Part shown: piece after piece, positions 33,351 to 41,752 of the stretch | Numbering within the stretch: the stretch's first letter is position 1 | Layout of the letters: each line of letters opens with the position of its first letter | NCBI GenBank assembly: GCA_031550085.1 | Contig: JAVBOY010000027.1 | Coordinates: 1 to 58,349, forward strand | Source: UBA4417 sp031550085 | GTDB taxonomy: Bacteria; Bacteroidota; Bacteroidia; Bacteroidales; UBA4417 | DNA: 58,349 nucleotides | Direction: 5' to 3' | Notes under the pieces: generated by a model | The model's input: only the letters and a program-made list of their open reading frames with translations | Databases searched by the model: none | What the model was told of the DNA's origin: nothing | Program-made: the position numbers and the translations under genes

Positions 33351-33771
33351 AGGCAATGGGTTATTGGGAATTTGGGGGAGTATCACTTGTATTCTTTATA
33401 TTCGCTTTTAAAATGAAATTCATTCGAAGCCAAAGAATCTCGCTGAAAAACCGCCGGTCTTTTCAATGCCGGCCGTAAAACTGTTTAATTTCTGCAATTT
33501 TAAATTCGGGAAGCAAAGGTAAATAAATATTTTTTTATCATATTAACGCCGGTCAAATTTTGGGTTGTGTCGACAATTTGGCAAGTTGAAAAATTATCAT
33601 ATAAATCTAATTCCATACAATTTCATCCTCCTAATGAATAGAAAATTCTTTTTTTCAATCACTCCGCTTGCCCGGGTATTAGGAGTGGTTGACATCAAAT
33701 TTACCAGCGATCAATTTACGCACTATTTCAAGAAGATGCAAATTTAGGACATTGATTTTTTTCATTGAACG
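33351..33771. promoter_or_regulatory. 421-base intergenic region heading the pigment operon
   Basis: No convincing gene is present. On the minus strand the box TACCTTTG at 33521-33514 matches TAnnTTTG and is the likely promoter of the aryl polyene operon, giving a leader of about 160 bases to the ATG at 33350. No -33 TTTG is seen at normal spacing. A short plus-strand frame from 33565 to 33747 has no recognisable product. Confidence 0.45.
33514..33521 (-). promoter_or_regulatory. -7 box of the aryl polyene operon
   Basis: TACCTTTG on the minus strand, the exact Bacteroidota -7 form TAnnTTTG. It is the only such box in front of the first gene of the cluster, and the transcript would start near 33508. 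Confidence 0.5.
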
Positions 33772-35010
33772 TTATCCGGCGATCAATTCCTTCCGTAACA
33801 AATTCAGCGCAACGACAGCCGTCCGGTGGATATTCCGGCTGCGGTGGTTGGTCAAAATAAATTCGTGCGAATGCGTTCCGTTCGCCGAAGCAATGGCAAT
33901 GTAAACCAAGCCGACGGGTTTGGTTTCGGTGCCTCCGGTAGGCCCGGCAATGCCGGTGGTGGAAACGGCATAATCGGTGCCCAAACGCAAACGGGCATTT
34001 TCAGCCATTTCCCGGGCCGTCTGGTGCGAGACCGCCCCAAATTGTTCCAAGGTTTCCGGTTTTACGCCCAACCATTGTTTTTTAACCTCATTATCATAAG
34101 CCACGATGGAGCCCTTGAAATAGCGGCTGCTTCCGGATTCGCCGGTAATCTGGTGCGCCAGGTAACCGCCCGTACAACTTTCGGCCGTACAAACAGTGAG
34201 CCCTTTTTTCACCAAAAGGTTTCCTACAATTTGCGGAAGCGTTTCCTCGTCAAATCCAAAAATCAAATCGCCGATGAGATTTTGAAGCAATTGAACTTGC
34301 CGGTTCACTTCCGTTTGCAATGTATTTTTATCGTTTCCCAAGGCCGAAAGGCGCAAACGGACAATGCCCGGTTGCGGCAAGTACGCCAATTTAATAAACG
34401 GCGGCAAGTTTTGCTCCCAATCCTTGATCCGGTCGGCCAGAAAGGATTCTCCCAACCCTTCGGTCAATACGGTTTTGTGTAAAATGACTTGCTCTGTTTG
34501 CACGCACAATTGCGGCAAAATTTGACCGGCAAACATGGCCTTCATCTCAAACGGCACGCCGGGCATCGAAACCACAATTTTCCCGTTCAGGTTAAAATAC
34601 ATTCCCGGAGCCGTGCCGTTGGCATTCTGAACCGGAATACAGTTTGCCGGTACCATCGCTTGCTGGCGGTTGGTTTCGGTTACCGGCAAATTCCTTGAGG
34701 AAAAAAGGCGCTCCACATTTGCATAAGCTTCCGGATTGAAAACCAATTCGGTATCAAAAAATTTACACAAGGTGTGTTTGGTAATATCGTCGTTGGTCGG
34801 TCCCAATCCTCCGGTAAGCAACACCACATCGGCACGCCGGCAGGCATTTTTCAAGGCTTCCAAAATAGGTTGCTCTTCATCGCTGATGGTGGTAATTTGA
34901 ACAACTTTAATCCCGGCGGAATTCAGTTGGTCGGCCATCCAGGCCGAATTGGTATCGATCACCTGCCCGATCAAAAGTTCGTCGCCGATGGTAATAATTT
35001 CTGCGTTCAT
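33772..35010 (-). CDS. cinA: CinA-family protein (molybdopterin-binding-like and nicotinamide-nucleotide amidase domains)
   Basis: The 412-residue protein has an N-terminal MoCF-biosynthesis domain (IITIGDELLIGQVIDTNSA at the start; LTGGLGPTNDD near residue 65) and a C-terminal CinA domain, with TAESCTGGYLAHQITGESGSS near residue 285 and STTGIAGPTGGT near 365. The family shows ADP-ribose pyrophosphatase and NMN deamidase activities and belongs to pyridine-nucleotide recycling. Length is normal for the two-domain form. It is divergently arranged with the uridine phosphorylase gene, 71 bases apart; a -7 box TAATTTTG lies on the minus strand at 35076-35069. Confidence 0.93.
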   Translation of the reverse strand: MNAEIITIGDELLIGQVIDTNSAWMADQLNSAGIKVVQITTISDEEQPILEALKNACRRADVVLLTGGLGPTNDDITKHTLCKFFDTELVFNPEAYANVERLFSSRNLPVTETNRQQAMVPANCIPVQNANGTAPGMYFNLNGKIVVSMPGVPFEMKAMFAGQILPQLCVQTEQVILHKTVLTEGLGESFLADRIKDWEQNLPPFIKLAYLPQPGIVRLRLSALGNDKNTLQTEVNRQVQLLQNLIGDLIFGFDEETLPQIVGNLLVKKGLTVCTAESCTGGYLAHQITGESGSSRYFKGSIVAYDNEVKKQWLGVKPETLEQFGAVSHQTAREMAENARLRLGTDYAVSTTGIAGPTGGTETKPVGLVYIAIASANGTHSHEFILTNHRSRNIHRTAVVALNLLRKELIAG

Positions 35011-35046
35011 AACGTTTCTAAAAAACTCTTTATCTTGAAAGAATGC

Positions 35047-35054
35047 TATTTTTG
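35047..35054 (+). promoter_or_regulatory. -7 box of the uridine phosphorylase gene
   Basis: TATTTTTG, matching TAnnTTTG, 27 bases before the ATG at 35082, giving a leader of about 20 bases. It overlaps the divergent promoter region of cinA. Confidence 0.45.
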
Positions 35055-35068
35055 TAAAAAAATCACGA

Positions 35069-35076
35069 CAAAATTA
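35069..35076 (-). promoter_or_regulatory. -7 box of cinA
   Basis: The minus strand reads TAATTTTG, matching TAnnTTTG, about 58 bases before the ATG at 35010. No spaced -33 TTTG is obvious. Confidence 0.35.
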
Positions 35077-35081
35077 ATCCA

Positions 35082-35954
35082 ATGAGCCGAATTCCCGAAT
35101 CCGAATTAATATTAAATCCCGACGGCAGTGTCTACCATTTGCACCTGCTCCCTGAAAATTTAGCCGATACCGTGATCGTTGTAGGCGACCCGGGACGCGT
35201 AGCCGAAGTATCGAAATACTTTGATAAAATCGAATTTAAAATCCAAAACCGGGAAATTGCCACACATACCGGAACCATCGGCAAAAAGCGCCTGACGGTG
35301 CTTTCCACCGGCATGGGAACCGACAACCTGGACATCGTGGTAAACGAACTGGATGCGTTGGTAAACATTGACCTGAAAACACGGGAACCGAAACCCAATC
35401 ACACTTCATTGAATATCATCCGGCTAGGAACATCCGGCGCGTTGAAAAAAGGGCTCGAACCGGGATCGGCGGTGGCTTCCACCTATGGAATGGGCATGGA
35501 CGGCTTGCTGTATTTTTACAAGGACCATCCCAACGTAACCCATCCGAAATTGACCGAAGCTTTTTGCAAACATACGAACTGGGATAAAAACCTTCCGGGT
35601 ATTTACGCTGTAAAAGGATCGGAAACCTTGCTCCAAAAACTGGCTTTCGATTTGCATCAGGGCATTACGCTGACGGCGCCGGGATTTTACGGGCCGCAAG
35701 GACGCCAATTGCGGTTGGAACTCGCATTCCCGGAATTGAACCGCTTGATCGAGAGTTTTCAATACGAAGGAACGGGCATTTCCAACTTCGAAATGGAAAC
35801 TTCCGCCCTTTACGGACTGGGAAAAATGCTGGGATTCGAAACCCTGACCATTTGCACCATCGTCGCCAACCGCGTGGACCAAACGTTCTTGAACGACTAC
35901 AAGCCTTTTGTAGATAAAATGGTGCGCCAAACACTGGAACGACTGACAAATTAA
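35082..35954 (+). CDS. Nucleoside phosphorylase (uridine-phosphorylase-like)
   Basis: The 290-residue protein belongs to the PNP/UDP phosphorylase family. VVGDPGRVAEV near residue 32 is the phosphate-binding glycine-rich loop, STGMGTDN near 85 and RLGTSGALKKG near 115 form the active site, and ISNFEMETSALYGLGKM near 230 is the nucleoside-binding block with the Met-Glu pair. It cleaves uridine or a related nucleoside with phosphate for salvage. It has its own -7 box and no downstream partner: after its stop comes repeat-rich DNA. Confidence 0.88.
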   Translation: MSRIPESELILNPDGSVYHLHLLPENLADTVIVVGDPGRVAEVSKYFDKIEFKIQNREIATHTGTIGKKRLTVLSTGMGTDNLDIVVNELDALVNIDLKTREPKPNHTSLNIIRLGTSGALKKGLEPGSAVASTYGMGMDGLLYFYKDHPNVTHPKLTEAFCKHTNWDKNLPGIYAVKGSETLLQKLAFDLHQGITLTAPGFYGPQGRQLRLELAFPELNRLIESFQYEGTGISNFEMETSALYGLGKMLGFETLTICTIVANRVDQTFLNDYKPFVDKMVRQTLERLTN

Positions 35955-36720
35955 TTGAAAGTTGAAAATTGAGAATTGAAAGTGGGGTTTGGTGACGAGT
36001 AACAGGTAACGAGATACAAGTAGACGAGTTTTAAGGCAGAAAGGAGAAAGCAGAAACTGTCCCCCGCTTGCGGGGGTGCCCGGATGGGCGAGGGTGTAAA
36101 ACAGTAAACGAGTTTTTTTAGCAGAAAAGGAAAAAGCAGAAGGCAGAAAGTTGTCCCCCGCTTGCGGGGGCGCCCGGAAGGGCGGGGGTGTCGTTTCGTT
36201 GAAAATGAAGAATTGAACTTAGCGAAGCGATCTCATGAAGCGAAGCCGAGTAAAATTGAAAGAGAATGTTTTAATGATGAATTCTGCGTCATTTCGACTG
36301 GAGCGAAGCGAAATGGAGAAATCTGCCTGGTTTAATTGAGAATGTATTTAATTTGCTGCCAATCTCTGTGGTTCTTTGTGTAACTTTTCAGCAGAAAGCA
36401 AAAAAGCAGAAAGATTTTTTAGATATTAGTAGACAAGGTACAAGTTAACGGGTTTACGGTTAACGAGTTTACAGAAATCTCAGTCTCACTCACTGAATTC
36501 TCAGTGGGGCTCAGCATAACTTTAAAGATGTTTCAATTGAAAATTGAACTTCGCGAAGCGATCTCATGAGGCGAAGCCGGATAAAATGGAAAACGAGTTT
36601 TCCGGCTGTTCTTACGATCCTGGATGCTCATCCATCTTGAGCGTTTAAGGGTTCTTACAGGAGACACTATCATGTTTGTAAGGGGGCAGTAGTTGATGGC
36701 TTTTGATAGATTATTAATAA

Positions 36721-36796
36721 GTCCTACATCTCACTAGATTGAACCCTACGATCCAAATAAATAAGATGTAGGTCTCAAAAAAGCAAGACGTAGGAC
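36721..36796. repeat. Short inverted/direct repeat set GTCCTACATCT / AGATGTAGGTC / AGACGTAGGAC
   Basis: GTCCTACATCT (36721-36731) is followed by near-inverted copies AGATGTAGGTC (36764-36774) and AGACGTAGGAC (36786-36796). These could pair as a stem-loop or be the end of a degraded small mobile element. No transposase is nearby. Confidence 0.4.
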
Positions 36797-37410
36797 ATAG
36801 TATTAATACACTGTGCAAAAATAATACCGCCTTCGTGGAAAAGTTTTAATCTTCCCGTATGCGGGGATTAAATTGTACGGTCGGAATGGGAAAAACAAAC
36901 AGAGTTTCGGGCTAAAGGGCTGTGCGTTCTGTTTTAATTGAAAATGGAGAATTGAAAATTGAAAATGATTCGTTAACAGGTTTACGGATAACAAGTTTAC
37001 CTTTTACCGTTCACCCTGTACCTTGAACCCTAACCCATTTCACCCTTCACGGTTCACACTTCACAACTCAACAATTAAACAATTAAACAGCCATTTCACT
37101 TTATGCAATTAAAATAACACATTATTAGATTCTATTATCGTATTAAAATCAATCGAGCAAGCACTTCCCGTTCCCCCCATTTCACCTTTTTCAATTCAAC
37201 GATTAAACAATTCAACAGTTCAACAATTCAACAACCACCTCACCCTTCACTGTTCACAAATAAACAATTCAACAACTCAACGATTCAACAGTTCAACAAA
37301 TTACTCGCCCTTCCCTTTTTTATTAATTATTCCCGGATCAAAAGCCATTCTTAACCATAGGTTGTTAATATTTCATGGGCAAGGCTGTAGAATTGTCGTT
37401 TCAACTGCTT

Positions 37411-37418
37411 TAATTTTG
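37411..37418 (+). promoter_or_regulatory. -7 box of the SirB1-type gene
   Basis: TAATTTTG matches TAnnTTTG and lies 11 bases before the ATG at 37429, so the transcript would have almost no leader. A TTG stands 15 bases further upstream, closer than usual. Confidence 0.4.
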
Positions 37419-37428
37419 CCCGAATCTT

Positions 37429-38298
37429 ATGAATCAACAACTTAATATACCCGAAGTAAAGGCGCTGATCAGCTTGCTGGATGACCCGAATTACGAGGCA
37501 TTCGAACAGGTAAGCAACCGCTTTTTTACGATCGGTATGGGGGCTGTGACTTTTTTGGAAGAGGCCTGGGAGGATTCGTTGGATGAGAATGTGCAACACC
37601 GGATCGAAGAATTGATTCATCAAATCCAGTACCATGAAATTTACAAGCAACTTTCGACATGGGCGGGCAGCAAAGAGCCGGATTTATTGGAGGGATTCCT
37701 GATTGCAACGCGTTACCGGTTTTTTGATTTGACAAAAGAGAAAATTTTACCGCAAATCGCTAATATTTGCACGCAAACATGGATTGAACTGAATGACGAC
37801 CTCACCCCCATCGAGCAAGTGCGCGTATTGAACCATATCTTTTTTGATGTGATGCAATTTACGGGCGTGGTGGGTGAAAATCCTACGACGGAGGATTATT
37901 TTTTGAACAATCTTTTGGATTCCAAACGCGGGAACCCGACTTCGTTGGGGATTCTGTATTTGTTGATTGCGCAGCGGCTGGAAATTCCGCTGATGGGGGT
38001 CGATTTGCCACGGCATTTTATTTTGGCGTATACGGATTCGGTTCTTGAAACAGGAGGCAGCGAGCAGCAGGTGAAATTTTATATCAATCCTTTTGCCCGA
38101 GGAATTATTTTTACCGAACGTGAAATCGGGTTGTATCTGCACCAAATCGGGGTTGAACCCTTGATGGACTTCTACACGCCTTGCAGCAACAAAGCCGTAT
38201 TGCGCCGGATGCTTCTCGAGCTGGCTTACCTGTACGAGTTGGAAGACAATCTTTCCAAAAAGAAGGAATTAACCGAACTGGCAAATTTGCTGGGTTGA
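37429..38298 (+). CDS. SirB1/transglutaminase-like family protein
   Basis: The 289-residue soluble protein resembles the SirB1 (Transglut_core2) family. An N-terminal helical region is followed by LDSKRGNPTSLGILYLLIAQRLEIPLMGVDLPRHFIL near residues 165-200, the degenerate transglutaminase-like core seen in this group. The catalytic triad Cys is replaced (NPTSLG in place of the Cys-containing stretch), as usual in SirB1 proteins. The C-terminal helices resemble short tetratricopeptide repeats. The biochemical role of the family is not established. It has its own -7 box and precedes the lpxD operon promoter. Confidence 0.8.
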   Translation: MNQQLNIPEVKALISLLDDPNYEAFEQVSNRFFTIGMGAVTFLEEAWEDSLDENVQHRIEELIHQIQYHEIYKQLSTWAGSKEPDLLEGFLIATRYRFFDLTKEKILPQIANICTQTWIELNDDLTPIEQVRVLNHIFFDVMQFTGVVGENPTTEDYFLNNLLDSKRGNPTSLGILYLLIAQRLEIPLMGVDLPRHFILAYTDSVLETGGSEQQVKFYINPFARGIIFTEREIGLYLHQIGVEPLMDFYTPCSNKAVLRRMLLELAYLYELEDNLSKKKELTELANLLG

Positions 38299-38375
38299 TT
38301 TCAGCAACATTTTTTTTATGCAATCTACTAAAATACAAACCCTTGCATTCAAAAAAAAAGTACTTTAAAAGGTAT

Positions 38376-38405
38376 TTTGCAAAAAACTTAAAAAGCTTAC
38401 CTTTG
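38376..38405 (+). promoter_or_regulatory. Promoter of the lipid A operon
   Basis: TTTG at 38376-38379 and TACCTTTG at 38398-38405 match the Bacteroidota -33 and -7 boxes with an 18-base spacer. The predicted start, near 38411, gives a leader of about 50 bases to lpxD. It is the best promoter by sequence in the window. Confidence 0.65.
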
Positions 38406-38460
38406 TAGCCCTTTTTCTGCAAACGAAAACATTATTTTTTGAAAAATAAGCCTTTTCAAA

Positions 38461-39504
38461 ATGGAATTTAAAGCAAAAGAAATAGCAAACATCATTGGTG
38501 GAACAATCGAAGGGAATCCGGAAGCGGTTGTCCGCAAGCTAGTAAAAATTGAAGCAGGAGAAGCGTTTGCTTTAAGTTTTTTAGCCAATCCGAAATACCT
38601 CAACTACATTTATACAACCCAGTCTTCCATTGTGTTGGTACATAATAGTTTTGTAGCCGAGCGGCCGGTTTCCTGTACTTTGATCCGGGTGGAAGATCCT
38701 TATGCCGCCTTTGCCAAGCTGCTGGAATATTACAACAAAATGAAGTTTTCGAAAACCGGGATTTCAAAATTGGCATCCATTGCAGCATCGGCAAAACTGG
38801 GTGAAAATAGTTACATCGGCGACTTTGTGGTCATAGGGGAAAATGTAACCATCGGAAACAATGTAAAACTATTTCCGCAATGCTACATCGGCGACGATAC
38901 CATCATCGGCGACAACACCATCCTGTTCCCTGCCGTAAAAATTTACCACGGCTGCGAAATCGGTTCGAATTGTACGATTCATGCCGGTGTTGTGATCGGG
39001 GCCGACGGGTTCGGCTTTGCTCCCCAGGATAACAACAATTACCTGAAGATTGCCCAAATCGGGAACGTGATCATCAAGAACAATGTTGAAATCGGCGCCA
39101 ACACGACCATCGACCGGGCTACATTAGGATCTACCATCATCCACGAAGGGGTAAAATTGGACAACCTGATTCAGGTGGGGCACAATGTAGAAATCGGAAA
39201 AAATACGGTGATTGCGGCCCAAACCGGAATTGCAGGTTCGACTAAAATCGGTGAAAACTGCATGATCGGCGGCCAAGTAGGATTTGCAGGGCATAGCGAA
39301 ATTGCCAATGACATTAAAATCGGCGCTCAATCCGGCCTTTCCGGCAATCTTACCGAAGCCGGGAGTACCTGGCTGGGATCTCCGGCTATTGAATCCGGAC
39401 GGGCGCGCCGCTCCATCGCTATTTTTAACAACTTACCCAAATTGATCGAACGATTGAACGAATTGGAACGGATTGTGTCCCAATTCATTCAAAAGAAACC
39501 ATAA
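38461..39504 (+). CDS. lpxD: LpxD, UDP-3-O-acylglucosamine N-acyltransferase
   Basis: The 347-residue enzyme of lipid A synthesis transfers a 3-hydroxyacyl chain from ACP to the 2-amino group of UDP-3-O-acylglucosamine. An N-terminal uridine-binding domain (about 1-100) is followed by a left-handed beta-helix of hexapeptide repeats (IGENVTIGNNVKLFPQCYIG and similar, about 110-310) and a C-terminal helix. DNLIQVGHNVEIGK near residue 240 contains the catalytic His. Length is normal. It is the first gene of the lpxD - lpxC/fabZ - lpxA order, with 22 bases to the next gene. Confidence 0.95.
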   Translation: MEFKAKEIANIIGGTIEGNPEAVVRKLVKIEAGEAFALSFLANPKYLNYIYTTQSSIVLVHNSFVAERPVSCTLIRVEDPYAAFAKLLEYYNKMKFSKTGISKLASIAASAKLGENSYIGDFVVIGENVTIGNNVKLFPQCYIGDDTIIGDNTILFPAVKIYHGCEIGSNCTIHAGVVIGADGFGFAPQDNNNYLKIAQIGNVIIKNNVEIGANTTIDRATLGSTIIHEGVKLDNLIQVGHNVEIGKNTVIAAQTGIAGSTKIGENCMIGGQVGFAGHSEIANDIKIGAQSGLSGNLTEAGSTWLGSPAIESGRARRSIAIFNNLPKLIERLNELERIVSQFIQKKP

Positions 39505-39526
39505 AAAAAACCGACTTTATTAAATT

Positions 39527-40930
39527 ATGACTGAAAAACAGTGTTCTATAAAAAAAGCAATCAGTGTTTCGGGAACCGGATTGCATACAGGAAAAAACGT
39601 TACCATCACCTTTAAACCGGCTCCCGTAAACCATGGCGTTAAGTTTCGCCGGATCGACCTCGAAAACCAACCCGTTGTCGATGCCCTTGCCGATTACGTG
39701 GTAGACACCTCGCGGGGTACGACTTTGCAACACCAGGGAGTCCGCCTCACAACCGTGGAGCACGTTTTGGCTTCGGTTGCAGGATTGCAGATCGACAACA
39801 TCCTGATTGAAGTAGACGGCGAGGAAATGCCGATTATGGACGGTAGTTCCAAATTTTTTGTGGATGCGCTTTACGATGCCGAAATAGAAGAACAGGATGC
39901 CGACCGGGTTTATTTTGAAGTGGACAGCACGCTCACGTATAGCGACCCGAAGCGTAAAAGTGAAATGATTCTGGTAAAAGAAGATACCTACCGGATCTCC
40001 ACCATGATCGATTTCGATTCGCGTGTTTTAGGTACGCAATATGCTTCCATCGACAACATCCAAGATTTCACGCGGGAAATTTCCCCTTGCCGTACCTTCG
40101 TTTTTTTACACGAACTGGAATATCTGATCAACAACAACCTGATCAAAGGCGGCGACATCAACAACGCCATTGTATTTGTCGACCGGTTGATCTCCGACGA
40201 GGAATTGACGCGCGTAGCCAAGTTTTTCGGAAAAGAAAAAGTAGCTGTTCTGGAAGAGGGTATTTTGAATAACCTGGAATTGCGTTACCACAACGAGCCG
40301 GCCCGTCACAAATTGCTGGACGTCATCGGCGATTTGGCTCTGGTAGGAATGCCCATCAAAGGACATGTGATTGCCACCCGCCCCGGGCACTTGGTAAATA
40401 CGAACTTTGCCAAACTGATCCGCGACCACATCAAACAAAAACAAAGCAGCCAAAAGTTTGATATTTACAAAACACCGGCTTACGATATTAACGATATCAA
40501 GAAAATATTGCCGCACCGTCCGCCGTTTTTGCTGATCGACAAGATTTTGGAAATAAGCGACAAGCATATCATCGGGTTGAAAAATGTGACCATGAATGAG
40601 AGTTTTTTCATCGGCCATTTTCCGGATGAACCGGTAATGCCCGGCGTATTGCAAATCGAAGCGATGGCGCAAACCGGGGGTATCTTTGCCTTGCATCAGG
40701 TTCCCGATCCGGAAAATTATGCTACTTATTTTCTGAAAATAGACGAAGTTAAATTCCGTCAAAAAGTGGTTCCCGGCGATACCTTAATTTTTACGCTGGA
40801 AATGGTTTCTCCCATCCGCAGAGGCATCACGCATATGCGCGGTACTGCTTATGTGGGGGACAAACCGGTTACCGAAGCCGAATTAATGGCCCAGATCGTC
40901 CGAAAACCCAATGCTCCCAAAATTTCATAA
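39527..40930 (+). CDS. lpxC/fabZ: Bifunctional LpxC-FabZ (deacetylase and 3-hydroxyacyl-ACP dehydratase)
   Basis: The 467-residue fusion is characteristic of Bacteroidota. Residues 1-305 form LpxC, the zinc deacetylase of UDP-3-O-acyl-GlcNAc, with TTVEHVLA near residue 80 (zinc His) and HNEPARHKLLDVIGDLAL near 260 supplying further zinc ligands. Residues 320-465 are FabZ: LPHRPPFLLIDK and HFPDEPVMPGVLQIEAMAQ with the catalytic His and Glu. It links the committed lipid A step to fatty acid elongation. It begins 22 bases after lpxD and ends 2 bases before lpxA. Confidence 0.97.
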   Translation: MTEKQCSIKKAISVSGTGLHTGKNVTITFKPAPVNHGVKFRRIDLENQPVVDALADYVVDTSRGTTLQHQGVRLTTVEHVLASVAGLQIDNILIEVDGEEMPIMDGSSKFFVDALYDAEIEEQDADRVYFEVDSTLTYSDPKRKSEMILVKEDTYRISTMIDFDSRVLGTQYASIDNIQDFTREISPCRTFVFLHELEYLINNNLIKGGDINNAIVFVDRLISDEELTRVAKFFGKEKVAVLEEGILNNLELRYHNEPARHKLLDVIGDLALVGMPIKGHVIATRPGHLVNTNFAKLIRDHIKQKQSSQKFDIYKTPAYDINDIKKILPHRPPFLLIDKILEISDKHIIGLKNVTMNESFFIGHFPDEPVMPGVLQIEAMAQTGGIFALHQVPDPENYATYFLKIDEVKFRQKVVPGDTLIFTLEMVSPIRRGITHMRGTAYVGDKPVTEAELMAQIVRKPNAPKIS

Positions 40931-40932
40931 CT

Positions 40933-41748
40933 ATGAATCAACCTCTTGCATACGTGCATCCGCAAGCAAAAATTGCAAAAACGGTGGTGATCGAGCCGTT
41001 TGTGAACATCGAAAAAAATGTTGAAATCGGCGAAGGCACCTGGATCGGTTCCAATGTCACCATCATGGAAGGCGCTCGTATCGGTAAAAATTGCCGTATT
41101 TTCCCCGGAGCGGTTATATCGGCCGTCCCGCAGGATTTGAAATACGCCGGCGAAGATACCATTGTCCGCATTGGCGACAATACCACCATCCGCGAGTTTG
41201 TTACCGTGAACAAAGGGACAAAGGCCAACTGGGAAACCGTAATCGGCAACAACTGCCTGATTATGGCTTACGCCCACATTGCGCACGATTGCATTGTCGG
41301 AAACAACTGCATTCTGGCAAACGGGGTTACGTTGGCAGGCCATATCAGCATTGAAGACTGGGCAAATGTCGGCGGATTAACGGCGGTTCACCAGTTCGTT
41401 ACCATCGGACAACACACCATGGTTTCGGGCGGGTCGTTGGTTCGTAAAGATGTGCCGCCTTACACCAAGGCCGCACGGGAACCGCTTTCGTATGCCGGTA
41501 TTAATTCTATCGGAATGCGCCGGCGGGGATTTACAACCGAAAAAATCAACGAAATCCAGGAAATCTACCGGATTCTTTTTGTAAAATCCTACCATGTAGG
41601 CCGCGCGATTGAAATCATTGAAACCACCATGCCTGCGACACCCGAGCGCGATGAAATTTTAGGTTTTATCGGAAAGTCCACCCGCGGCATTATGAAAGGG
41701 TTTTCATCCGTCAAAGGCTTCAAAGACGCGGCGACAGCATTAGATTAA
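40933..41748 (+). CDS. lpxA: LpxA, UDP-N-acetylglucosamine 3-O-acyltransferase
   Basis: This 271-residue acyltransferase catalyses the first step of lipid A synthesis. It is a left-handed beta-helix of hexapeptide repeats (VEIGEGTWIGSNVTIMEG and the like over residues 1-190) with a helical C-terminus of about 80 residues. MAYAHIAHDC near residue 115 carries the catalytic His. It starts 2 bases after the lpxC/fabZ stop and is tightly co-transcribed. The ABC ATPase gene follows 4 bases later. Confidence 0.96.
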   Translation: MNQPLAYVHPQAKIAKTVVIEPFVNIEKNVEIGEGTWIGSNVTIMEGARIGKNCRIFPGAVISAVPQDLKYAGEDTIVRIGDNTTIREFVTVNKGTKANWETVIGNNCLIMAYAHIAHDCIVGNNCILANGVTLAGHISIEDWANVGGLTAVHQFVTIGQHTMVSGGSLVRKDVPPYTKAAREPLSYAGINSIGMRRRGFTTEKINEIQEIYRILFVKSYHVGRAIEIIETTMPATPERDEILGFIGKSTRGIMKGFSSVKGFKDAATALD

Positions 41749-41752
41749 TAAA

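Larger units (their letters stand above)
35955..37428. repeat. Intergenic word-repeat island B
   Basis: These 1474 bases have no gene I can support. Repeated units include AGCAGAAAG and GAAAATTGAAAATG words, and two copies of a CCCCCGC-tt-GCGGGGG hairpin unit followed by GCCCGGA-GGGCG (36060-36103 and 36152-36192). Two copies of an element with GCGAAGCGATCTCATGA (36213-36262 and 36546-36595) are present. From 36937 to 37330 the island repeats island A: AACAGGTTTACGGATAACAAG, and 37102-37152 matching 4647-4702. A weak plus-strand promoter for the next gene lies at its end. Confidence 0.75.

Noticed and set aside
33565..33747. Small plus-strand frame in the promoter region of the pigment operon
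   Set aside because: Sixty residues without a recognisable family, signal peptide or promoter; it lies across the leader of the pigment operon.
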